Shown here: one piece after another, positions 32,847 to 41,667 of the stretch
How positions within the stretch are numbered: the stretch's first letter is position 1
How the letters are laid out: every line of letters begins with the position of its first letter
Source: Pararhizobium mangrovi
Lineage (GTDB): Bacteria; Pseudomonadota; Alphaproteobacteria; Rhizobiales; Rhizobiaceae
DNA length: 47,328 bases
NCBI RefSeq assembly: GCF_006516965.1
Contig: NZ_VHLH01000032.1
Coordinates: 1 to 47,328, forward strand
Direction of reading: 5' to 3'
The notes under the pieces: generated by a model
What the model was told of the DNA's origin: nothing
What the model saw: only the letters and a program-made list of their open reading frames with translations
Databases searched by the model: none
Program-made: the position numbers and the translations under genes

Positions 32847-33863
32847 TTAGCCGGCCGCGTCAGAAACCGCGTTTCCGGTCTCGACGCGCAACGCCGCGAT
32901 GCCGGTTTCGCGGTGGCGGGTCGGGTGCACGCGGTTGGTCAGCAGCGTCCAGGCGAGCCCGCTCTCGAAATCGATCCAGAGCCCCGTTCCGGTGAAGCCG
33001 GTATGGCCGATCGTATCCACCGAGCACGCCTCCCCGCCGTGCCAGCCGGCATAGCGGCTTTGCCAGCCGAGCGTTCGGTCGTTGAAGACGGGCGTGCGCA
33101 TGGCTTCGAGCATCGCGGGCGAGCAGGCGCTGCCGTCGAGCAGCGTGCTTGCAAAACCCAGCACGCCGTCCACCGTGCCGAACAGGCCGGCATGGCCGGA
33201 AGCGCCGCCGAGCGCGAAGGCGTTCTCGTCGTGGACCTCACCCTTCAGGACGCGCCTTCGCCACGTGCACTGCTCGGTGGCGACCGCCGGGCCCGGCGGC
33301 TGGCCGTAGCGAAGGCTTTCGCCCAACGGAAGGTCGTTCAGACGACCACCCGTCAGCCGTTCGATCGCGATACCGAGCAGGATGAAGTTGATGTCGGAAT
33401 AGACGCTCGGCCCCGGTTTCCAGGCGCGCTGAAGTACGAAAGCGCGCAGTGTGTCCGGGTCGCTGCCATAGGTATAGATGGGTTCGACGCCGGGCAGATG
33501 GGTGGCGTGCGTCAGGCATTGGCGAAAGGTGAGCCTGCGTTCGGGCGCGCCGGCCGTATCGTATTGGCGAAGATCGGGTATCGCGCTCGCGAGCGTCGCG
33601 TCGAGGTCGATCGTGCCCTGTTCGGCAAGCCGGATGACAGCCGGCGTCGTCGCGATGACCTTGGTCAGCGATGCGAGGTCGAACCAGTGCTCGCGCGTCA
33701 AGGCTTCGTGTTCCGGCTCGCGGGCAGCCGCACCGGCAAAGCGCACGGCGCGCTTTCCCTCGCGTGTGACGACGCCGAGCGCGGCACATGGAATGGCGCC
33801 GCTGTCGACCGCTCGCGCCGCCGGTGCGAAGGCGCGCTCGACGATGTCCTCAGGTTCGTGCAT
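32847..33863 (-). CDS. Beta-lactamase-fold serine hydrolase next to murQ
   Basis: A 338-residue class C beta-lactamase/penicillin-binding-like protein. The catalytic SxxK is SLTK (65-68), the YxN-equivalent is YSD (155-157) and the third motif is HTG (in GHTGFTG). No signal peptide is visible, so it is probably cytoplasmic, unlike a resistance enzyme. It is the last gene of the minus-strand operon oppD-oppF-murQ. In Bacillus subtilis a beta-lactamase-family protein of the murQ operon (AmiE) cleaves the lactyl-peptide bond of muropeptides, so a muropeptide amidase or esterase role is plausible (inference). It converges with the DUF2778 gene across 46 bases without a clear terminator. Confidence 0.8.
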   Translation of the reverse strand: MHEPEDIVERAFAPAARAVDSGAIPCAALGVVTREGKRAVRFAGAAAREPEHEALTREHWFDLASLTKVIATTPAVIRLAEQGTIDLDATLASAIPDLRQYDTAGAPERRLTFRQCLTHATHLPGVEPIYTYGSDPDTLRAFVLQRAWKPGPSVYSDINFILLGIAIERLTGGRLNDLPLGESLRYGQPPGPAVATEQCTWRRRVLKGEVHDENAFALGGASGHAGLFGTVDGVLGFASTLLDGSACSPAMLEAMRTPVFNDRTLGWQSRYAGWHGGEACSVDTIGHTGFTGTGLWIDFESGLAWTLLTNRVHPTRHRETGIAALRVETGNAVSDAAG

Positions 33864-33890
33864 CGGCTTCCCCCTGCGACATCGAGATCG

Positions 33891-34802
33891 TCACGCCCTG
33901 GCCTCGCCGAGTGCTGCACCGAGATCGCCATCGCATTCGACGAGCATCGCCTTCGCTTGCGACAGGGCGTGCCCGTGAGCGACGAGGATGGCCGTCTTCA
34001 GATCGTATTTCGTGGTTTCCAGCGCACGTTCGGCGCCATCCGCGTCGCATCCGGCAAGATCCATCACCATGGCGACGGCCCGCCGGCGAAGCTTGGCGTT
34101 CGTGGTGCGCATGTCGACCATGCGTCCACGATAGACCTTGTTAAGCCGCACCATGATCCCCGTCGAAAGGATGTTCAGCGCGATCTTCTGGCTCGTGCCG
34201 GCGGCCATGCGCGTCGAGCCGGCGAGAACCTCGGCGCCCGTCGAAAGCTCGATCGCCTCTTCGCTCGTGGCCGCAAGCGGCGAACCTTTATTGTTGGCGA
34301 TGCCGACGGTAAGTGCGCCGGCCCGCTTGGCAGCTTCCACCGCTGCGATCGTGTAGGGCGTCGTACCGCTGGCCGCGAGCGCGAAGACGACGTCGTCCGG
34401 CCCGCATGCCATGTCCGCGATCCCGTTCGCCCCCGCCTCGATATCGTCCTCGGCGCCTTCTCTTGCCACCATCAGGCTTTCCGAACCGCCGGCGAGAAGG
34501 AAGACCAGCCGCTCCATCGGCCAGTTGAAGGTAGGATGAAGCTCCGCACCGTCCTGAACGGCGATGCGCCCGGATGTGCCCGCCCCGACATAGACGATGC
34601 GCCCATTGCCCGACCGCAGACGTTTGGATGCGCGTTCGATCACGCGCGTCAAAGCCGGAACGGCGTCGGCGATTGCGGTGAACGCCGTATTCTGCCCTTC
34701 AAGCAGCGCGTTCGTCAGCGCCTCGCCCTCGAGACGTTCGAGACTACCGTATCGCGCATTCGCGCTTTCGGTGGCTACCGCATTCGGTTCATCGTCGGAC
34801 AT
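33891..34802 (-). CDS. murQ: N-acetylmuramic acid 6-phosphate etherase
   Basis: A 303-residue SIS-fold enzyme that splits MurNAc 6-phosphate into GlcNAc 6-phosphate and D-lactate. The diagnostic segments are YVGAGTSGRIAVQDGAELHPTFNWP, with catalytic-type Glu87, and REGAEDD, with Glu118. The later STRMAAGTSQKIALNILST is also characteristic of MurQ. The ATG at 34802 is preferred over a TTG at 34820. It lies between a peptide-transporter ATPase gene (57-base gap) and the beta-lactamase-fold gene (27-base gap), pointing to breakdown of imported or recycled muropeptides. Confidence 0.95.
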   Translation of the reverse strand: MSDDEPNAVATESANARYGSLERLEGEALTNALLEGQNTAFTAIADAVPALTRVIERASKRLRSGNGRIVYVGAGTSGRIAVQDGAELHPTFNWPMERLVFLLAGGSESLMVAREGAEDDIEAGANGIADMACGPDDVVFALAASGTTPYTIAAVEAAKRAGALTVGIANNKGSPLAATSEEAIELSTGAEVLAGSTRMAAGTSQKIALNILSTGIMVRLNKVYRGRMVDMRTTNAKLRRRAVAMVMDLAGCDADGAERALETTKYDLKTAILVAHGHALSQAKAMLVECDGDLGAALGEARA

Positions 34803-34859
34803 CGTCGCTCGTCGTTCCAATCTGCATTCACATCGGTCAGTCGTTGCTTACTTACCGGA

Positions 34860-35858
34860 TCATGTACCGCCCGGAACGGGATCGCCGGCAAAATGGCATG
34901 CGGCCAGACGGCCTTCATCCGCCTGCCCGATATCCTTTTCCAAACGCCGGCGCAGCAGGGCCGGTTCTTCATGCCGGCATAGTTCTTCAGCCATGAAGCA
35001 GCGCGGATGGAATGCGCAGCCCGAAGGGCGGTGTGCCGGATCCGGCAGTTCGCCGGAAAGGATGATGCGTTCGCCGCGCTCGGTACGCACAGCCTTCTTC
35101 GGCGGCACCGGGATCGCCGAGAGAAGCGCCCGCGAATACGGATGACGCGGGTCCTTGAAGAGAGCGCGCGTCTTACTCGCCTCGACGACGCGGCCCATGT
35201 ACATGACCTCCGTCCGGTCGCACAGGTGGCGCACGACGGAAAGGTCGTGACTGATGAAGACGATCGAGAGATCGAGCTCCTTCCGCAACCGGGCGAGGAG
35301 GTTGATGATCTGCGACTGGATGGAGACGTCCAGCGCCGAAACCGATTCGTCGGCGACGATGACTTCGGGAGAAAGGGCGAGCGCGCGTGCGATGGCAATG
35401 CGCTGGCGCTGGCCGCCGGAGAACTCGTGCGGCAATCGATCGCCGGCGCTCGTCGGCAGCCCGACGATTTCCAGCAGCTCGCGCACGCGCGCATCGACCC
35501 CCTTGCGACCATGGACGACCAGCGGCTCGCCGACGATCGTGCGAACGCGGTGACGGGGATTGAGCGAACCGAACGGGTCCTGAAAGACGATCTGGATGCG
35601 CGCACGAGCACGCATCAGCGCGCGGCCGCGTGCCGTCGTCAGATCGGTGTCGCCGAGCCGGACCGAGCCTGAATCCGGCTCCTCGAGCCGCATCACCGAA
35701 CGGGCGAGCGTGCTCTTGCCGCACCCCGATTCGCCGACGATGCCGAGGATCTCGCCGCGTTCGAGGTCGAGACTGACCCCATCGAGCGCCCGCACGCGAC
35801 CGCCATCGGCCGCCGGATAGGTCTTCACCAGATCGCGCACTTCGAGGATGTTGGTCAT
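34860..35858 (-). CDS. Peptide ABC transporter ATP-binding protein (OppF/DppF family)
   Basis: A 332-residue ATPase with Walker A GESGCGKST, the FQDPFGSLNPR Q-loop segment, signature FSGGQRQRIAIARAL, Walker B VIVADESVSALDVSIQ and the C-terminal oligopeptide-transporter extension with Cys residues (SGCAFHPRCFMAEELCRHEEP). These cysteines often bind a [4Fe-4S] cluster or Zn in Opp/Dpp ATPases. The ATG overlaps the oppD stop. The open frame upstream of this start is only a shadow over oppD. With OppD it powers the permeases encoded divergently (38531-40368). Confidence 0.93.
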   Translation of the reverse strand: MTNILEVRDLVKTYPAADGGRVRALDGVSLDLERGEILGIVGESGCGKSTLARSVMRLEEPDSGSVRLGDTDLTTARGRALMRARARIQIVFQDPFGSLNPRHRVRTIVGEPLVVHGRKGVDARVRELLEIVGLPTSAGDRLPHEFSGGQRQRIAIARALALSPEVIVADESVSALDVSIQSQIINLLARLRKELDLSIVFISHDLSVVRHLCDRTEVMYMGRVVEASKTRALFKDPRHPYSRALLSAIPVPPKKAVRTERGERIILSGELPDPAHRPSGCAFHPRCFMAEELCRHEEPALLRRRLEKDIGQADEGRLAACHFAGDPVPGGT

Positions 35859-36862
35859 GGCACGGGGTTCCAGCACCATGCCTTGTGCGCGCCACGCTCG
35901 ACGAGCGGTGGGCGTTCCTCGCGGCACCGCTCCGTCGCGTGCGCGCACCGTTCGACGAAGGCGCAACCGGGCGGCCGGGCGCCCGGTGGCGGCACCATGC
36001 CGGGAATGGCGGGCAACTCGATATCGCAACCCTCCTCGCCGCCTGGAACCGTGTCGAGAAGCGCGTCGGTGTAGCGGTGCAGCGGTGCGTGGAAGAGCGC
36101 GTCGACCGGTCCCGTCTCGACGATGCGTCCGGCATACATCACCGCCGCGCGGTCGCAGGTTTCCGCCACGACGCCGAGATCGTGCGTGACGAAGACGCAG
36201 CCCATCGAGAATTCCTTCTGCATGCGCTTGATGAGTTCGAGGATCTGCGCCTGGATCGTCACGTCGAGCGCCGTCGTCGGTTCGTCGGCGATCAGGACGG
36301 CGGGCTGGCAGGCGAGCGCCATGGCGATCATCACGCGCTGTCGCTGGCCACCGGACATCTGGAACGGATAGCGCCGGCGATGCGCCTCGGGCAGCCCGAC
36401 GAGCGCGAGGAGTTCGCCGACCCGCGCTTCGACCGCCGCCCGTTTCATGTCGCGATGAAGGCTCAGCGCCTCGCCGATCTGTTCGCCGACCCGCAGGACC
36501 GGGTTCAGCGACGTCATCGGCTCCTGAAAGATCATCGAGACGTGGTCGCCGCGCACGTCGTCCATCTGCGTATCGTCGAGCGCCAGCAGATCCCGGCCTT
36601 CCAGAAGGATGGCTCCGCCGGCGACCGCGACGCCCGGCTTCGGCAGGAGACCGAGCACGGCAAGCGCCGTCACGGTCTTGCCGCAACCCGATTCGCCGAC
36701 GAGGCCGAGCGTCTCGCCGCGCGCGAGCGAAAAGCTCACATCCTCGACGAGCGCGCCGGCCGATGCGGCGAGCGAGAGGTTTCTGACTTCGAGAACGGTA
36801 TCCGCCGGCGTCCCGGCTTCGGCCGCCGCGGCGTCGTCGCGAAGCTCGGCGCTTTCCGTCAA
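35855..36862 (-). CDS. Peptide ABC transporter ATP-binding protein (OppD/DppD family)
   Basis: A 335-residue ATPase with Walker [23 protein letters not shown], signature [15 protein letters not shown], Walker [17 protein letters not shown] and the C-terminal Opp extension ([16 protein letters not shown]). It starts at a TTG (36862) preceded by GGAGG at ideal spacing. It is the first gene of the minus-strand operon and lies divergently from the peptide-binding protein gene, sharing a 128-base promoter region that holds an ATTGGTAT element. Confidence 0.93.
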   Translation of the reverse strand: MTESAELRDDAAAAEAGTPADTVLEVRNLSLAASAGALVEDVSFSLARGETLGLVGESGCGKTVTALAVLGLLPKPGVAVAGGAILLEGRDLLALDDTQMDDVRGDHVSMIFQEPMTSLNPVLRVGEQIGEALSLHRDMKRAAVEARVGELLALVGLPEAHRRRYPFQMSGGQRQRVMIAMALACQPAVLIADEPTTALDVTIQAQILELIKRMQKEFSMGCVFVTHDLGVVAETCDRAAVMYAGRIVETGPVDALFHAPLHRYTDALLDTVPGGEEGCDIELPAIPGMVPPPGARPPGCAFVERCAHATERCREERPPLVERGAHKAWCWNPVP

Positions 36863-36888
36863 CTGACGCCTCCGAGATCGGCGTTGTA

Positions 36889-36896
36889 ATTGGTAT
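36889..36896. promoter_or_regulatory. ATTGGTAT element in the oppD/oppA divergent region (putative GntR half-site)
   Basis: The 8-mer ATTGGTAT in the 128-base divergent region is repeated exactly at 40443 upstream of the sugar ABC operon. HutC-type GntR regulators commonly bind TGGTnnAnACCA-like sites. A TACC 11 bases further (in GACTACC) gives a loosely spaced inverted partner. The GntR gene at 46339 is the natural candidate regulator. The site is short, so confidence is limited. Confidence 0.35.
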
Positions 36897-36990
36897 GCAT
36901 GTGGACTACCCTACGGTCATTCGCCGTGTCGCCGCAAGGCCTGCACCGTCTTTTTGAACGCTTCGCGCGTCGAAGGGAAAGCTTTCGTCC

Positions 36991-38502
36991 ATGATCTCGA
37001 AACGTCTCGCCGCTACCTGTCTGGGTGCTGCCGTCGCATTCGCGTGCCTGCCGGCCCTGCCCGCCTCGGCCGCCACGCTCGATATCGCGATGGACACTTC
37101 GCCTTCCGGCCTCGACCCGCACATCGTTACGTCGTTCGCCTCCTTTCAGGTGATCCAGGGTACGATCTACGAGGGGCTGACGCGGGTGGACGCCAAGCTC
37201 GCCGTCGAGCCCTCGCTTGCGAAGTCGTGGAAGATTTCAGACGACGGAAAGACCTATACGTTCGACCTCCGGCAGGACGTGAAGTTCCACGACGGAAGCG
37301 CGATGACCGCCAAGGACGTCGCAGCCAGCCTGAAGCGCGTGGAGGATGTCGACACCGGCTCGCCGCTCGCAAGCCGCATCTCGACCGTCACCTCGATCGA
37401 AACGCCCGACGACCATACCGTCGTCCTTCACCTCTCGGAGCCGACCGCACCGCTGCTCGACGCCCTGAGCTCGATCGCGATCGTACCAGCGAAGTATCGC
37501 AAGGATACCGATACGCTCCAGCAGACGCCCGAAGGCACCGGACCCTTCAAGTTCGTGAGCTGGCAGCAGAACGTCGGCATCAAGCTTGCCGCCAACAAGA
37601 ACTACTGGAAGAAGGGCGAGCCCAAGCTCGACGGCGTGAACTTCGACATCGTGCCGGAAGCAGCCACGCGTCAGGTCGGCCTGACGAGCGACAAGTACCA
37701 GATGCTCCCCAATATCGACGCCTCGGCGGCGCTGCAGCTCAAGGGCCGTCCGAACGTGAAGCTCGACGATACGGTCGAGCTTTCCTACACGCTGCTCGGC
37801 ATGAACGTCGACCGCAAGCCGCTTGGCAACCCGAAGGTGCGCGAGGCGATCAACTACGCGATCAATCGCGGCGATCTGGTGAAGGGTGCACTCTTCGGTG
37901 CGGGCGTTCCGGCCGGGCCGCTTTCTCCGGCACTCAAGAACTGGGCCGAACCCGTCTCCTCCTTCCCCTGCTATTCGAGCAATCAGGACAAGGCACGCTC
38001 CCTGCTCAAGGAAGCCGGCGTTGCCGACGGCACCCAGCTCACGCTTCTCGTGCTGCCGCGCGACGATACGCGCGTCATGGCGCAGATCATCCAGCAGGAG
38101 CTTTCGGCCGTCGGCATCACCGTCAAGCTGGAAAGCCCGGAGATCGGCAAGTTCGTGCAGGACTGGCGCAACTCGAACTTCGATCTCTTCATCTCGGCCA
38201 ACGGCGGATCGGCCGATCCCGACAACTACTTCTACCGCACCTTCCATTCGGGCGGTTCGACGAACGTCTTCAACTACAAGAACGAACAGCTCGACGCGCT
38301 CCTCGAAAAGGCGCGCACGCAGACGGACTTGGCCGCTCGCAAGAAGAGCTACGACACGATCCAGGAGATGACGGCGTGCAAGGGTCCGGTCGCGTTCCTG
38401 ACCTACGCGCAGCTTTATACGGCGATGCGTTCGGACGTCGAGGGCTTCACCATGCGCGCCGACCGTTCGCTGTCGTCGCTCGCCGACGTGACGCTGAAGT
38501 AG
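36991..38502 (+). CDS. Peptide ABC transporter substrate-binding protein (OppA/DppA family)
   Basis: A 503-residue periplasmic binding protein (SBP_bac_5). The signal peptide reads MISKRLAATCLGAAVAFACLP and probably ends at ASA-ATL near residue 27. Family features are SGLDPHIVTSFAS, LAKSWKISDDGKTYTFDLRQDVKFHDG and the GTGPFKFVSW segment. It delivers peptides or muropeptides to the permeases encoded next. In Alphaproteobacteria, oligopeptide-type importers are known to carry murein peptides, and the link with murQ supports such a ligand (inference). A GAAGGGA ribosome site precedes the ATG. Confidence 0.92.
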   Translation: MISKRLAATCLGAAVAFACLPALPASAATLDIAMDTSPSGLDPHIVTSFASFQVIQGTIYEGLTRVDAKLAVEPSLAKSWKISDDGKTYTFDLRQDVKFHDGSAMTAKDVAASLKRVEDVDTGSPLASRISTVTSIETPDDHTVVLHLSEPTAPLLDALSSIAIVPAKYRKDTDTLQQTPEGTGPFKFVSWQQNVGIKLAANKNYWKKGEPKLDGVNFDIVPEAATRQVGLTSDKYQMLPNIDASAALQLKGRPNVKLDDTVELSYTLLGMNVDRKPLGNPKVREAINYAINRGDLVKGALFGAGVPAGPLSPALKNWAEPVSSFPCYSSNQDKARSLLKEAGVADGTQLTLLVLPRDDTRVMAQIIQQELSAVGITVKLESPEIGKFVQDWRNSNFDLFISANGGSADPDNYFYRTFHSGGSTNVFNYKNEQLDALLEKARTQTDLAARKKSYDTIQEMTACKGPVAFLTYAQLYTAMRSDVEGFTMRADRSLSSLADVTLK

Positions 38503-38530
38503 CACCGCTGCGGCAGGGAACCGCCCACCG

Positions 38531-39478
38531 ATGAAGATGCTTCGTGCCCGGCTTTTCGATCTGGCGATCGTGCTCGTCGGCGTGTCGCTGCTGGCCTTTT
38601 CGTTCATCCGCATGATCCCCGGCGACGCCGTGGCGATCATGCTGGGTGCGAATGCCGAGGTGACGCCCGAACGCATCGCGGCGGTGCGCCATCGCCTCGG
38701 CCTCGACCAGCCGGTCTACGAACAGTATTTCCATTGGGTCGGCAATGTGGTGCAGGGCGATTTCGGCGCGTCGATCTGGACGGGGAAGCCGGTGCTCCAC
38801 GAGATCGCCACCCATGCGGGACCGACCGCCGAACTCACCGTCATCGCCCTCTTCCTCGCCGTCGTCCTGGCGGTGCCGACGGGCATTCTGATGGCACGCG
38901 TGCGCGGACGCGCCGGCGAACCGGTGATCCAGGCGACCTCCGTCGTCGGCCTGACGATACCGCCGTTCTGGCTCGGCATTCTCCTGATCCTGCTCTTCTC
39001 GACGCTCGCGCCGAACCTTTCCATTCTCGGCTACGTCCCGTTCTCGCAGGATCCGCTCGCCAATATTGGCCATCTGCTGCTGCCAGCCTTCGCCCTCAGC
39101 CTGCCGATCCTGGCGAACCTCGCGCGGCTCCTGCGCTCCACCCTTCTCGAAGCGCTGCAGCAGGACTATGTGCGCACGGCGCGCGCGAAAGGCGTTTCGG
39201 CACGCGGCGCCGTTTATCGCCATGCCCTTCGCAACGCGCTCATCCCCTTCGTCACCAGCGTCGGCATCATGGCCGGCTATCTCTTCGGCGGGGCGATCGT
39301 CATCGAACAGGTCTTCACGATACCGGGCCTCGGCCAGCTCATTCTGAGCGCCATCTCGCAGCGCGACTATCCCCTTCTTCAGGGCGCGATCCTGCTCGTC
39401 ACGCTCGTCTTCGTGCTGGTCAACTTCGTGGTCGACCTGCTCTACGCCGTCATCGATCCGCGGGTATCGCACCGATGA
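38531..39478 (+). CDS. Peptide ABC transporter permease (DppB/OppB family)
   Basis: A 315-residue inner-membrane protein with six predicted helices. The N-terminal IRMIPGDAVAIMLG and RHRLGLDQPVYEQYFHWV are signature parts of DppB/OppB permeases. The EAA loop reads QQDYVRTARAKGVSARGAVYRHALRNALIPF, which contacts the ATPases. It is 28 bases downstream of the binding protein gene and overlaps the next permease (ATGA). Confidence 0.93.
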   Translation: MKMLRARLFDLAIVLVGVSLLAFSFIRMIPGDAVAIMLGANAEVTPERIAAVRHRLGLDQPVYEQYFHWVGNVVQGDFGASIWTGKPVLHEIATHAGPTAELTVIALFLAVVLAVPTGILMARVRGRAGEPVIQATSVVGLTIPPFWLGILLILLFSTLAPNLSILGYVPFSQDPLANIGHLLLPAFALSLPILANLARLLRSTLLEALQQDYVRTARAKGVSARGAVYRHALRNALIPFVTSVGIMAGYLFGGAIVIEQVFTIPGLGQLILSAISQRDYPLLQGAILLVTLVFVLVNFVVDLLYAVIDPRVSHR

Positions 39479-40368
39479 GCCGCATCGAAGACAATGCCCC
39501 CGTCGCGGCCGGCGCACCGAAGCGCACGCGCCTTTTCGCCCTGCCGCGCATGCGTCGGCGGTCCGGCCTCTTCCGGTTCGCAGCCTGCCTCGTCGTCTTG
39601 GAGATCCTGGTGGCGCTTGCCGCGCCGCTCATCGCCCCCTACGACCCGCTCGCACAGGACATCGTCAACCGTATGTCCGGTCCGAGTGCCGTCCACTGGC
39701 TCGGCACCGACCAGATCGGGCGCGACGTGCTGTCCCGTCTCATCTACGGATTGCGCTCGTCGTTGACGATCTCGGCGGCGGCCGTCTTCGTGGCGCTGTT
39801 CGTCGGCGGTACGCTCGGGCTTCTCGCCGCCTATTACCGCGGGCTTGCCGAACGCGTCATCATGCGGCTGATGGATATCCTCTTCGCCTTTCCGATCATG
39901 CTGCTCGCGATCGGCGTCATCGCCGTGCTCGGTGCGGGCAGCCTGCCGACCGCCCTTGCGATCGCCATCGTCTATTCTCCGATCTTCGCGCGGCTCCTGC
40001 GCGGCCCGGCGCTCGCCATCACCCGGAGCGACTACGTCGACGCCGCGCGCTCGATCGGTGCGTCGGACCTGCGCATCATCTTCATGCACATCCTGCCGAA
40101 CCTCGTCAGCGTCATCCTCGTACAGGTGAGCCTGCTGCTTTCGGCGGCGATCCTCGTCGAAGCGTCCCTCTCCTTCCTCGGCCTTGGCACGCAGCCGCCA
40201 ACGCCCTCGCTCGGCATGATGCTTTCGCAGGGTCGCAACTTCCTCTTCCTCAATCCGTGGCCGGCGATCTTCTCCGGTCTCGCCATCGTCGTCGTCGCCT
40301 TCGGGCTCAACCTCTTCGGCGATGCGCTGCGCGACGAACTGGATCCCCGCCTTCGGGGCGGAAGCTGA
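39475..40368 (+). CDS. Peptide ABC transporter permease (DppC/OppC family)
   Basis: A 297-residue permease, the partner of the DppB-like protein. The N-terminal cytoplasmic part is followed by a first helix and the family motif HWLGTDQIGRDVLSRLIYGLRSSL. The EAA loop is RSDYVDAARSIGASDLRIIFMHILPN, and the C-terminus has the usual LNLFGDALRDELDPRLRGG. It completes the peptide importer whose ATPases are encoded on the opposite strand at 34860-36862. Confidence 0.93.
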   Translation: MSRIEDNAPVAAGAPKRTRLFALPRMRRRSGLFRFAACLVVLEILVALAAPLIAPYDPLAQDIVNRMSGPSAVHWLGTDQIGRDVLSRLIYGLRSSLTISAAAVFVALFVGGTLGLLAAYYRGLAERVIMRLMDILFAFPIMLLAIGVIAVLGAGSLPTALAIAIVYSPIFARLLRGPALAITRSDYVDAARSIGASDLRIIFMHILPNLVSVILVQVSLLLSAAILVEASLSFLGLGTQPPTPSLGMMLSQGRNFLFLNPWPAIFSGLAIVVVAFGLNLFGDALRDELDPRLRGGS

Positions 40369-40442
40369 AACTTCCGGCCGGGCCGGCCAAGCGCCGTATT
40401 GTTTCGATCTCCCGCCGGGGACCTCGATGTTCGATGGTCCTG

Positions 40443-40456
40443 ATTGGTATATTAAT
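40443..40456. promoter_or_regulatory. ATTGGTATATTAAT element upstream of the sugar ABC operon (putative GntR site)
   Basis: An AT-rich 14-mer that is self-complementary at 10 of 14 positions. It lies about 90 bases upstream of the TTG start of the ATPase gene, in the 175-base gap after the peptide permeases. Its first eight bases are identical to the element at 36889. The gap thus probably holds a second promoter, with this as operator for the GntR regulator encoded at the operon end. Confidence 0.4.
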
Positions 40457-40543
40457 AGAGCCCAATTCGGATAAAGGCCTTTACTTGCGCAAGCGGCTCA
40501 TGAAACCTTCGGGTCGCAACAACGGATCGATCGGGGGTGAACG

Positions 40544-41665
40544 TTGGCGACGCTATCGCTCGACAAGGTTTCCAAGCGTTTCGGAGAGACCGAAGTGCTG
40601 CACGGGATCGATCTCGAGATCGCCGACCAGGAATTCGTCGTCTTCGTCGGGCCATCGGGCTGCGGCAAGTCCACGCTTCTGCGCCTGATCGCGGGCCTCG
40701 AACCGATCAGCGGCGGAACGCTGCGCGTCAACGACGCGGACATGACGCGGGTGCCGCCGGCACGCCGTGACATCGCCATGGTCTTCCAGTCCTACGCGCT
40801 TTATCCGCACATGGACGTCTACGAGAACATGGCCTTCGGCGTGCGCATCCTCGGCCTGACGAAGGACGAGATCGACGGGCGCGTACACGAGGCCGCCCGC
40901 ATGCTGCAGCTCGAGCCGCTGCTCAAACGCAAGCCGCGCGAGCTTTCCGGCGGCCAGCGCCAGCGCGTCGCGATCGGCCGGGCGATCACCCGCAAGCCGA
41001 AGGTTTTCCTGCTCGACGAGCCGCTCTCCAACCTCGACGCGGCCCTGCGCTCGCAGGTGCGCCTGGAAATCGCCCGCCTGCACCGCGAGATCGGCGGCAC
41101 GATGATCTACGTCACCCACGACCAGATCGAGGCGATGACGCTCGCCGACAAGATCGTCGTGATGAACGAGGGCCGTATCGAACAGGTCGGCAGCCCGCGC
41201 GAACTCTACGAAACGCCGGCCAACGCCTTCGTCGGCACCTTCATCGGTTCGCCGAAGATGACCCTCGTCACCGCCCGGCGCGAGGGCCGGCGCTTTTCGC
41301 TTTCCGATGGCGGAGCGATCGAAGCCGATGCGCCGGCGGACGCAAAGGGCGACGTCATGCTCGGCATGCGTCCCGATGCCCTCACGCTCACCCGCGACCG
41401 CACGGCCGAAGGCTTCGAGGCCGAGACGGTCTACACGGAATATCTTGGCAACGAGGCCTACGCCTATGTGCGCCTCGCCGACGGCACGATGGCCGCCGTC
41501 GCCGTTCCGCCGAACGAGGATTACGGTCCGGACGAACCGGTGCGCGTGCAGGCGCGGTCGGGCATGCTGCATTTCTTCGACCCGGAAAGCGGCAGGCGAC
41601 TTCGGCACGGTTCGCTGGCCGACGAACGGGGGGATTTCAATCGAGTGGAACAGGCAAGGAGGTAG
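40544..41665 (+). CDS. Sugar ABC transporter ATP-binding protein (UgpC/MalK family)
   Basis: A 373-residue ATPase with Walker A GPSGCGKST, signature [15 protein letters not shown], Walker B VFLLDEPLSNLDA and a C-terminal TOBE/OB-like regulatory domain (about 240-373), as in UgpC/MsmK/MalK proteins that drive carbohydrate importers. It starts at a TTG (40544) with a GGGGGTG ribosome site. A nearby GTG at 40537 is out of frame. The stop is followed directly by the binding protein gene, whose AAGGAGGT ribosome site overlaps the end of this gene. Confidence 0.93.
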   Translation: MATLSLDKVSKRFGETEVLHGIDLEIADQEFVVFVGPSGCGKSTLLRLIAGLEPISGGTLRVNDADMTRVPPARRDIAMVFQSYALYPHMDVYENMAFGVRILGLTKDEIDGRVHEAARMLQLEPLLKRKPRELSGGQRQRVAIGRAITRKPKVFLLDEPLSNLDAALRSQVRLEIARLHREIGGTMIYVTHDQIEAMTLADKIVVMNEGRIEQVGSPRELYETPANAFVGTFIGSPKMTLVTARREGRRFSLSDGGAIEADAPADAKGDVMLGMRPDALTLTRDRTAEGFEAETVYTEYLGNEAYAYVRLADGTMAAVAVPPNEDYGPDEPVRVQARSGMLHFFDPESGRRLRHGSLADERGDFNRVEQARR

Positions 41666-41667
41666 AC

